Shown piece after piece: positions 11,810 to 21,247 of a stretch of 64,000 bases of DNA. The notes under the pieces were generated by a model. It saw only the letters and a list, made by a program, of their open reading frames with translations, was not told the origin of the DNA and made no database searches. Where the stretch lies: assembly GCF_020379485.1 (NCBI RefSeq), contig NC_063439.1, forward strand, positions 10,580,466-10,644,465, read 5' to 3'. Source of the stretch: Brassica napus. Taxonomy: Eukaryota > Streptophyta > Magnoliopsida > Brassicales > Brassicaceae. Made by a program: the position numbers and the translations under genes. Numbering within the stretch: position 1 is the stretch's first letter; each line of letters starts with the position of its first letter.

Positions 11810-13040
11810 CAAGCTTGGACTCCACTTGATATGGAAGAAAACTTTGTCAGAAGACTTCCAGGAAGTCCAGACGACTTTTAAGAAGTCCAGACGACTTCCA
11901 GGAAGTTCAGACGACTTTGTCAGAAGACTTGTAGGTAGTTCAGACGACTTCCAGACGACTTTACAGGAAATCCAGACGACTTTTAGGAAGTCCAAACGAC
12001 TTCCAGGAAGTCCAGACGATTTCCAGGAAGTCCAGACGACTTTGTCAGAAGATTTCCAAGAAGTCCAGACGACTTCCAGACGACTAACAGGTAAGTCGTC
12101 CCAGCAGTCTTCCAGATCTGAAAAACCTGCATATTAAATCCAGATCTGAAAAACCTGCATATCCAAAAACGTTCAAATGGCTTAAAAACAGAAAAAAAAA
12201 TGAGTGGAAGATTAGATAAATCTACCTTTACAGAACACACAAAAATACATATCTAAAAATAATAGATCTACCTTTAAATTAGTGGAAGATGAGTACCATC
12301 TAATTAAAAACCTACAAAAAAGATAGATTAGTAAGAAAGACATGAGACAAAACTGAAAAATTCATATAAAGTTTGGTGTTTTCAAGTCAAAGAGATTAGA
12401 GTGGGTTTGGAGAGTTTTAGTTTGGGAAAAAAGTAAGAACTTTATACAACAAGAAGTTACCAAATGAAGAAAATCAGACATAAGAACTTACCAAAACGCT
12501 CAGATCTATTATGAAAGGGAGACTTCGTCAGAAGACTTCCATGAAGTCCAGATGACTTCCAGGAAGTCCAGACGACTTCCTGGAAGTCCAGACGACTTCC
12601 TGGAAGTCCAGACGACTTCCTGGAAGTCCAGACGACTTCCTAGAAGTCCAGACGACTTTGTCAGAAGACTTCCAAGAAGTCCAGACGACTTCCAGACGAC
12701 TAACAGGTAAGTCGTCCCAGAAGTCTTCCAGATCTGAAAAACCTGCATATCAAATCCAGATCTGAAAAACCTGCAAATCCAAAAACGTTCAAATGACTTA
12801 AAAATAGAGAAAATGAGTGGAAGATTAGATAAATCTACATTTATAGAACACACAAAAATACATATCTAAAATTAATAGATCTACCTTTAAATTAGTGGAA
12901 GATGAGTACTATTTGATTAAAAACCTGCAAAAAAGATAGATTAATAAGAAATACATGAGACAAAACTGAAAAATTCATATAAAGTTTGATGTTTTCACGT
13001 CAAAGAGATTAGAGAGAGGTTGGAGAGTTTTAGAATGATG
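11810..13040. repeat. 616-bp tandem duplication with 20-bp hairpin-unit arrays
   Basis: The block around 11850-12425 recurs at about 12535-13040: GTAAGTCGTCCCAG occurs at 12091 and again at 12707, an offset of 616. Each copy starts with a tandem of 20-bp units containing GGAAGTCCAGACGACTTCC, itself an inverted repeat (GGAAGTC / GACTTCC). Five almost identical units lie at about 12557-12656. The rest of each copy (CAGATCTGAAAAACCTGC and so on) is well conserved. Confidence 0.8.
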
Positions 13041-13149
13041 AACATTACATTTTTGTTGCAGCCATTTGAGAGGAGGAGAGAGAATGTGTAAATTTTTCTT
13101 TATATAAGGAGACAAAAAATCCAATTAGGTTAAATATTTTTGACTCAGA

Positions 13150-13440
13150 CGACTTACTGGACGACTTACATTTCAGTCGTCTGGTGAAGAAATTAAAACA
13201 GACGACTTACATGTAAGTCGTCCAGAAGAGTTTAATATTTTTAGCGGGAAATTAAATATTTTTAGCGGGAAACTAAAATAGAAGACTTTCCAAACGACTT
13301 ACAAGTAAGTCGTCTGGTTTAAATTATTTAAGCGGAAAAATAATTTTTTAAAAAAATTTTAGGCGGGAATATTTGGACGCTTACATGTAAGTCGTCTGTT
13401 TTAATTTCTTCACCAGACGACTTAAATGTAAGTCGTCTAG
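13150..13440. repeat. Second foldback of the AGACGACT family
   Basis: The sequence near 13164-13223 (TCTGGTGAAGAAATTAAAAC inside) is mirrored at about 13372-13430 (GTTTTAATTTCTTCACCAGA), separated by about 150 bp. The arm ends are again AGACGACTT-type palindromes. Confidence 0.75.
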
Positions 13441-13834
13441 ACCCTAAACATAACCCTTAAACTAGCTTTTATATGTCCGGTAAATGATCCGGTTAGGTTA
13501 AAACATACATTGGTAAAATTAAAGGTTCGGTACGATGTGGACGATTGAAATATACGTCGTCCGAGTAAATTATTCAACAGACAACTGAAATATAAGTCGT
13601 CCACACCCTAAACATAACCCCTAAACAAATGTAAACAAATATTTAAAAAGTAGTTTAAAAAGTAAACAAATGTGATAGAAGATACTCTATTTTTAACAAA
13701 TATTTATTATTCAAAATCAGTAATTCTCATATATATTTTAGACACATTATGTAATTTCGTAACTTTTGTTTAAAAAATAATAAAGAAAATTAATAATAAA
13801 TTTATTGTCAGTTTAATAAAAACCTTATTATATA

Positions 13835-14155
13835 TTTAGACGGGAGCAAATCTCCAAAATAGCACCTTTCTAATTTTATATCACAAAAATAACACTCAAA
13901 AACTAAAATGACCAAAATAGCATTTTATCTTTTGAAAAATTTAAATTTTTTTATTTTTCAAAATTTGAAATCTTAACCCTAAAACCTCACTTCTCAACTC
14001 TAAACCCTAAAACCTAAACTCTATACCCTAAACCCTAAATTCTAAACCCTAAACCCCACCCCTTGAGTGCTATTTTTGTGACTTTTGGCCTTGAGTGCTA
14101 GTTTGGGAACAAAAACTTGATTTAGTGCTATTTTGGTCTTTTTCTCTTTAGACGG
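13835..14155. repeat. Dispersed repeat with CAAAATAGCAC ends and telomere-like core
   Basis: Starts near GGAGCAAATCTCCAAAATAG and ends with GTGCTATTTTGGTCTTTTTC, which are imperfect inverse complements. The centre holds several TAAACCCTAAA-like units. Probably a non-autonomous DNA element; the telomere-like motifs belong to the element and do not mark a telomere. Confidence 0.5.
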
Positions 14156-14214
14156 ACTAGTCTATTTCTCTAAAAATTCTAAAAATCATTTTAGTGATAA
14201 CACTTGGATACAAA

Positions 14215-14500
14215 AAGGACAATTCTCTATAATAATTTTTTTTTAAGTTTTTGGCACAAAAATAGCTTTTATGAAAGAAAATGACCAAAGTAGTCTTTTT
14301 TTTATTTTGAAATTTTTAATAATTTTTTTAAATTTTAATCATATCCCTAAAACTCCATCTTTTAACTTTAAACTCTAAGTTTAGATTAGTTAACCATAGA
14401 ATAAAAATGTATTTTTATATTTTGATAAAACTTATTTTGGTTATTTTTTCATTGAAAACTATTTTTATAAAAAAAACTTAAAAAACGTTATATTAAAAAA
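14215..14500. repeat. Dispersed repeat, copy 1 (CAAAATAGCTTTTA type)
   Basis: AGGACAATTCTCTATAATAA at the left and a run ending near 14500. Blocks AAAATAGCTTTTATGAAAG, AAAATGACCAAAGTAG and GTTAACCATAGAATAAAAATG recur in the copy at 44825-45110 in the same order and orientation. No coding content. Confidence 0.5.
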
Positions 14501-15758
14501 AATTTTAAAAAAAAATGTCGCAATGTTTTTCAATTAATATATATAAAGGATTGAAAAAATGTTCGTATATGGACCAAAAATCGAAGAAGGTTGGACCAAA
14601 AATCGAAGGAGGTTGCACCAAATTTTTTTACTTTTCAAATCACATGTCTGATGTCTACTGTTTGAGGATTCCAAGTTCGTATCGTAATTACTTATTTTAG
14701 TACATCTCGTCATGGAAACGGGAAAGTTACATAAATGTCCACGTTTCTGCAAATTTACCATTTTTGCCAGAAAAAAAAAATGAAAAACAAAAATCCAATT
14801 TAGCTACAATAAATTCATTTACATAAAAAGACAAAATGTCATAAAGAGCCAAGAAACTCTTCTTAAGCTGTCGCCTCACCAAACACTCTTTCTCTTACTT
14901 ATTTTCCTGGAAAAGTTTCCCAAGAGAAAAGAGAGAATGTCTGGGGAAGGAACAGATAGGACGAATATGTCTTCACCTTCTGCACAATCTCACACAAGAA
15001 ACACTCAAGGAGGATCTTCTTTTGGTAATCAAATCCTTCTTTCATCTTTACTAGTTTTTGTTTATGTACTTCGTCTCTTTTGATAAAAAGAAAAAAAGTA
15101 CTTTCGGTCTCACTTGTACAATAAAATCTGAGACTAATATATCTGTAGAAGTTTTGACGCCCAAAAAAAAAATATATCTGTGGAAGCAAGAAGATAATCT
15201 TCTTCTCCCCCACATTCTTATCATGCTCATTCTTTTATATTTTCAGGGAAAAAAAATTGTTTGCAATTATTGCAAATAACAAAAAAAGAAGAGATTATTA
15301 CCAAAGTAACTGTACACCTGGATGATTGAGTAGACATTAAAGCATTCCCAACCAAATAGTTTTCTCTTAAAGAGGATATCTAAACAAAAAAAACTACTAT
15401 TTTAATATAATTTATGATTTAAAAACTAAAATTAAAAATAAATCCTATTTTAAAATTAACATATCTCATAAATGCTTAGGTAAGATATTTTTTTACTTAT
15501 ATATATATATATATATATTTTTTTTAATTGACAAAATCTATGAAAACTTTTCATTGTAAATGTTCTTAGAATGGAAAGCTAGCTTGGTTAGAATATTTTA
15601 TTTAATTTGAACCGGACCAACCAATCCAGTTAAGCCGGTTCTAATTAGTTATTGTATTCACTCTGTGTTTTGTTGAATTTTTTTTTACATATATCATTCA
15701 AAAATATTAATCGGACCTAACTGGTCGATATTGTTTTTAATCTTTTAATCAGACCTAA
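14501..15758. other. AT-rich intergenic DNA
   Basis: No coding sequence is supported; the short open frames lack codon structure. A possible small MITE lies at about 15335-15575, between AAAGCATTCCCAACCAAA and TTGTAAATGTTCTTAG, which are weak inverse complements. Confidence 0.35.
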
Positions 15759-16852
15759 GACCATCTCCAATGATCAGAACCCATCATTAGTTTAATTGTA
15801 AATTTTGTAATTTGTAAAGTTCAGAACCTTATAAAGTAATTAAATTTGTCATGGTCCAATAGCAGAATCCCTTTGAAATTCTTAATTTTTTTTTTTAATT
15901 TTAGAAGCTGAATTATTAAATTTAAATTTTACAAAACTTACAAATTATTAGATTTTATAAAATTTAAACAAATATGACATAAAAGCATATTGAAAACAGA
16001 AATACATATTTTTTTAAAAAAATTAAACAAACATGAAAGAAAAACATAAATAAAGTTTTAAATAAACATGACAGGAAAACATATTAAAAATATAAATACA
16101 AATCATAAACGAGAAAAAAACGATTAGTTTTAACCTTGATTTGTATCAAATTTTTGCCATATATTGTCAACCAAGTCAGCTTTCAACTTGGGTTAGTGTC
16201 CTCGTATTCACATAGTTTCTGAGCATGGCTAGCAACTTGGGTTAGTTTCCTCGCATTCACATAGTTTCTTGAAATGCCTCTCCAATCACCTTTACCAAGC
16301 TTTTGTAAACCTAGCAAGAACATCCTCTTATGTCCATGGAGTTCCTACAAAACCCAAAAGCTCAATAAACTAACTGGATCAACGAGGTACTGAATCAGAA
16401 ACATAGAAAGATATCTTTCTTTCTCTCACGGCTCTTTCAATTACAACGAGGTTTGGAAACTGAACAAAGACATAAAAATGTTAAGATGGAACCAAATCGA
16501 TGTAATAAGAGAGACAAAGAGAGGAGATGTACATAGTCAAATCTAATCTCAAATCTCATCATCAAAACAAAATTTTCGATTATAATCAACGAAATTCAAT
16601 TCACGAGCTTCAAATCAATACAAAAAAAATCAAAGAATCCGAACATTCACGGTGATTTCATGGACAGATTTGGAGGAGGACGTAGCAGCCATCGAGCAAC
16701 ATCGACGAATAAATTTTTCAAAAAAAAAACATCGACGAAGTGAGAGACGGCAAATTCTCTCCCTGTTGTCTAAAAAGAATTAGCCAATACCAAAATGACA
16801 CGTATGGGATGTTTACCAATTATAAATGTGCTTTATTAGACACGGGTTCTGC
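15759..16852 (-). mobile_element. PIF/Harbinger deletion derivative carrying host gene fragments
   Basis: The low-coordinate end GACCATCTCCAATGATCAGA next to TAA (15756-15758) is the reverse complement of the end type seen on the 1-1516 element. On the minus strand, 16190-16129 encodes [18 protein letters not shown] then stop, nearly the same as the C-terminus of the transposase at 1190-1237. The catalytic domain is missing; a MYB gene fragment sits in its place. The far end (GGGTTCTGCTC near 16842-16852) is less certain. Confidence 0.6.
16215..16344 (-). pseudogene. Captured fragment of a SHAQKYF-class 1R-MYB gene
   Basis: On the minus strand an intron-like end TTTTGTAG is followed by codons for GTPWT, a stop in place of Glu, a short deletion, then [20 protein letters not shown] and [16 protein letters not shown]. 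This is the DNA-binding repeat of plant MYB-related proteins whose signature is SHAQKYF; here the last residues are lost at a junction. The normal protein binds I-box or related promoter elements. The stop, deletion and position between Harbinger sequences mark it as a transduplicated, non-functional piece, apparently with its preceding intron. Confidence 0.72.
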
Positions 16853-16864
16853 TCTTTTATCTTA

Positions 16865-17950
16865 CTAGATTTTTTAACCGCGCTACGCGGAGATAAGATA
16901 TTGTATGTATTTCTCTATTCTAAAAAAATAATATATAATATTTTTTTAATAATATATAATATTGTATTACATTATTTAAAGAATATAAAATAAGACTACA
17001 TAACATAATATATTTTTTTAATTTTCTTTGTGGAAATCATTATGTTGTTTGATTGTTGTACTTGATTCACATATTTGCATAGATATTTTGATAGATGAAT
17101 AACTATATTTTTATTATTAGTAAATAATATATATTTATTATATAATATAAGAAAAATGAAATTATTTATCTTTTAAACAAACTTGTCTCATGTTGGAGAC
17201 TCGGTTATAAACATATCATATTCGAAGGAGACATTTTTACAGTTATCAATCTTATCAATCTTCTTAACAGTCAAGAAACAAATCTGAATATCAAAACAAT
17301 TTCTCATACGATCTCTTTGAAGAATAACTGCTCTGAAGAAATTGAATGTAGGCATCTAAAAGGACTGGAAATGGATGTGTAGATGTGTAGATGTGTTATC
17401 TAAGTCAGTTTTACAACTATTATTTATAGTTCATATATCATTTATGTCATATTTTTTGTCCATCTTTTCTTAAACATCTTGAAATAACTGATACTAATTA
17501 ATAATAAACTTTTGGCTGGCAAAAAACAAATCAAATTTGTCTAATTATCGCTTAAATATTATATTAATATTGTCTAAAAAGCTTTCAAGTGATATCATAG
17601 TTTAATTTTTATTAGTTTTTGTTTCTTAATTTTTAGAGTTTTTTGTATTTAAGATTTTTTCCATATTAAGCTTTTATTTCTTTCACATAATTGATATATA
17701 TATATATATATATGGCATAAAAATTACCATCAAATCAGTTTTACTTATTTATTATTCTGTTTTTAATGAAAATACACTTTTTAAATAATTTAATTTAAAA
17801 TAAAATTAAATATTAATTTGATGTTTTCTAACAATTTGATTGATTTAATTAATTTTCTTTGGTGGATAACTTAAAATATTTCATATGAATCGGACAAAGC
17901 AAACTTATGTTGTTATAATATATTTATTTGTGTATATAGAATCTATATAT
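16865..17950 (-). mobile_element. Helitron 3' end and AT-rich body
   Basis: CTAG at 16865-16868, then (plus strand) ATTTTTTAA and a hairpin CCGCG-CTA-CGCGG (about 16878-16890), gives a minus-strand Helitron terminus. The 5' TC end was not located; the body is AT-rich without genes, and the end coordinate is arbitrary. Confidence 0.5.
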
Positions 17951-17954
17951 AGGT

Positions 17955-18592
17955 GATGATTGGTTCGATTGTAGCTTTAAAAATTTAGTTGTAGATGTTT
18001 AGCTGTAGATAAATCGGTTGTAGCTGTAAAGTTGTTATCTAGACTTTTTCTTCAGAGACTTTTGCTGTAGTTAAATTTGTTGTAGTTGTAGGCTGTAGAT
18101 ATTTTAAAATAAAATATATGAAATATGTGTTGTATATATAAAATTATTATTTTATATCAATTAAAATAATTTATATTAATATGTTTTTAATAAATAATCA
18201 AAATTTATTGTAATTTAATGTAATTTATATTATTTAAATATCTTAATAATTTAAAAACACTCAAATTCAAAATTAAAATATTTATAAAAGTTTTTATTAT
18301 GATTATATAATTTATTTGATATTATAGATTTTTCTTTCATTTATAGATTCTACAGCCTATAAAAAAAAGATGTAGGGTATTTGCCTAAAATACATAAGAA
18401 AAAGTTTTGCTTTATTTTTTTTGCTTTAGCTTTAAAAATAAAGCTAAAGCATGATTGGTAAAACTAAATAAAAACTTGATGTAGACTTTAATTTTTAAAA
18501 GTAAAGCTACAACATGATTAGTAAAATTTAGTGATTTAAAAATAAATAAAGATAAAGTAATGAAATAAAGCCCAACCAATCGCCTTCATAAT
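17955..18592. repeat. Candidate MITE with GATTGGTT-type inverted ends
   Basis: The left end GGTGATGATTGGTTCGATTG and right end CCCAACCAATCGCCTTCAT are imperfect inverse complements about 640 bp apart. The interior is rich in GTAGCTGTAG-like and AAAGCTAAAGC-like units that can pair with each other. No target duplication could be defined. Confidence 0.45.
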
Positions 18593-19183
18593 GCTAGTGT
18601 AATAAAGAAAGAACATTATTTTTTGTAACTTCAAAAAGATACATTATTACAATTTGAAATTAATCAAAATTGAATTAAATGGTAATTAAATATTTTTAAA
18701 TCTAATTGTTTTTTTTAATCTTGTTTAGTTGGATTCTCATGAAAAGAAATCGATAGGTTAAACAAATGTTTCAAAATTTGTTGTGTTATTGTTTTTTCTA
18801 TAAATTACAAAATTTATTGAATTGATATATTTAATTATTGCATCTTTAAATAATATTTTATTAAGACATTAGATAACTATGTTTTGAGTTGTTTTGTCAA
18901 AATTATACAAAAATCTATGCTTTTTCATATTTGTCACGAAAATTTATATGTTAACTTACTTTTACAAAATTCTTAACTTTGTCACGAAAACAAAAATTTA
19001 TGCTTTTCATATTTGTCAATATTCTCACACTTTCAAAGAATATATTAGCTTAGTCACTTACTTAATTTTATTTACAAAATAAAATACCAGATTCTTGAAA
19101 GTTGAATTCATATTATTGTAACGGTACATATGAGTTTGTGATTACATACTTAGTGATTCTTGTATATGTGTCCAAGAAACTTT

Positions 19184-19265
19184 CAATGGCTTAGTGGTAA
19201 CTGTCCTATATTTATGTCATATTAATCCGAGTTTGATCATTTCCTTCGCATTGTTTTTTTCATTT
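19184..19265 (+). repeat. tRNA-derived SINE-like sequence
   Basis: ATGGCTTAGTGGTAACTG resembles a pol III A box and GAGTTTGATCATTTCC a degenerate B box about 40 nt later, followed by T-runs. It does not fold as an intact tRNA. A similar arrangement occurs at 53224-53310. Confidence 0.35.
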
Positions 19266-19572
19266 TTTACGAAAAAATAAATGAGATGACGTGGCAACTT
19301 CGGACTCTCTGATTGGTTGATTTTCCTATTTACGTGGACAGCCTATCCGAGGCTTATATTCCCTTTTTATGACTTATATATATGATTTTTAATGTATTTA
19401 CTTTTGTTTTTTTAGAACCTTTTATTAAACTATCCTTTGGAGGTGCTTTAACTTCTAACTGGTCGGACCTAGCAGTCAATAATTAATTAATTACCCATCA
19501 ATACTAACTTGTTAACCAAGAAACAGGTCACACTAAGCATTCCGAACTTGTGTAATCTGGAAATGTTATTAA

Positions 19573-20886
19573 AAGACTCGCTTCCTCGATTATGCAGACT
19601 TCTTGAAGACGATCCTCCTGGTGTTGTTCGTGGGAGCTTTGGCATGGGCTTATCAATCAATCCAACCACCACCGCCAAAAACCGTCGGCTCTCCAGACGG
19701 AGCCGCAGTGACAGCACCGAGGATCAAACTGAGAGACGGAAGACATTTGGCTTACAAGGAGCACGGAGTTGATAGAGACGAAGCCAAGTTCAAAATCATA
19801 TACATCCACGGCTTCGATTCTAGTATGCTCGACTCGCCTTTCCCCTTTTTCTTATCGCCCGTAAGTTCTCCCGCAAAAATCTCACAAGCTTGTCAAAACT
19901 ACTTGTCTCTTTGGTGAAGTCAAGAGTTAATATCTTTGTGCATCATACTTTAGGCTCTTGTGGAGGAGTTGAGGATATACACTGTGTCATTCGACCGTCC
20001 TGGTTATGGAGAGAGTGATCCTGACCCGAACCGATCACCGAGAAGCATAGCATTGGATGTAGAAGAGCTGGCTGATGGGTTAGGACTAGGACCTAACTTC
20101 TATGTCTTTGGTCTCTCCATGGGTGGTGAAATCACTTGGGCATGTCTTAAGTACATTCCTCACAGGTACTTGGTTCTTCTGAGGTACGGTTTATGACATG
20201 TGTTTGAATTGATGCTCTGAGTTTATGGACTTTGTAAACAGGTTAGCAGGAGCAGCGCTTGTAGCACCAGCGATTAACTACTGGTGGAGAAACTTGCCAG
20301 GAGACATCACAAGAGAAGCTTTCTCTCTTATGTATCGTGCAGATCAGTGGTCACTTCGCGTAGCTCACTATGCTCCTTGGCTTACATACTGGTGGAACAC
20401 TCAGAAATGGTTCCCAATCTCCAATGTCATCGCTGGCAACCCCATCATTTTCTCCCGTCAGGACATGGAGGTCTTGTCTAAGCTCGGATTCGTCAGTCCA
20501 AATCGGGTACAAAGCACATCCATAGTTGTTTAGTTTCACAAAGCTTTGTGTGGTTTTGCTAAAAGATTCTATGTTTCTTTCCTCAGGCATACACAAGACA
20601 ACAAGGTGAATACGAAAGCCTACACCGAGATTTGAATGTTGGATTTTCAAGCTGGGAGTTCGATCCTTTAGACCTTAAAGATCCGTTCCCGAACAAGAAT
20701 GGCTCGGTTCACCTATGGCATGGTGATGAGGACAGGTTTGTGCCAGTGAAGCTTCAGAGTTATATAGCATCAAGGCTTCCATGGATTCGTTACCATGTAA
20801 TCTCAGGATCAGGACATTTGTTGCCCCTTGTGGAAGGTATGACTGATAAGATCATCAAGTCACTTTTGGTTGGGGAGGAGAGGTGA
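19573..20886 (+). CDS. Alpha/beta hydrolase with N-terminal membrane anchor; start codon unresolved
   Basis: Exons: about 19573-19860, 19954-20165, 20242-20506 and 20587-20886, all GT-AG and in frame. Near the N-terminus is a hydrophobic anchor (LKTILLVLFVGALAWAYQSI) followed by a PPPP stretch. The fold shows the oxyanion region IIYIHGFDS, a strand VSFDRPGYGESD, the nucleophile elbow GLSMGG (Ser), the acid in HGDEDRFVPV and His in SGSGHLLPLVEG, so the Ser-Asp-His triad is complete. Substrate is unknown for this plant family. It matches my memory of AT3G48410. The odd point is the 5' end: the frame has a stop at 19570-19572 and no ATG before the anchor, whereas an ATG at 19563 is in another frame. 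Either a small frameshift, an unseen upstream exon or a non-ATG start must be involved. Confidence 0.82.
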
Positions 20887-21247
20887 GTAAGTGAGAGTAG
20901 AGAGAAGCTTCTGCTTGATACAGATAGTTTCTGCTTGCAATGGCTAACTAATTATGATCAAATTATAAAATAAGTGAGAGTAGAGAAGATGCTTGTTTGA
21001 GTCATTGTGATTTATATTTTCCAAGGATAATTAAATTGCCTGTACTATTATCATCATGAATCGACCTTGAATTAATTGCTTAATCTCACTTTAGTTTTAG
21101 TTTAATATATTTTTATTCTACTTATAAAAAAGTAACGGAAAGATTCATTTTTGGCACTATTCAGGGACAAGAGTACACTAAGAAAATAACAAAACTGTGA
21201 TAAGACAAGAAGTAACTGTTGGTGTGTAAGAAAATGTGAAAAAACAA

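Larger units (their letters stand above)
9850..13640. repeat. Composite AGACGACT/AGTCGTCT palindrome repeat region
   Basis: Almost 4 kb is organised around the 9-mer AGACGACTT and its complement AAGTCGTCT. It contains a long foldback (10386-11236), two tandem-repeat blocks (11850-12110 and 12535-12735) inside a 616-bp direct duplication, and a second smaller foldback (13150-13440). The left flank (9850-10340) is a low-complexity leader with T-runs and CATCATC motifs. Open frames here translate only the repeat and are not credible genes. I cannot assign the region to a known transposon superfamily because I see no convincing outer terminal repeats. Confidence 0.7.

Noticed and set aside
11826..12853. 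Open frames of 64-114 codons on both strands over the AGACGACTT arrays
   Set aside because: They only translate the 20-bp repeat and its flanks; both strands are open because of the repeat, and there is no promoter, intron or family match.
13900..14160. Possible telomere or telomeric insertion (CCCTAAA-like units)
   Set aside because: Units are irregular, few, and lie inside a dispersed element with inverted ends; the same is true at 59460-59710.
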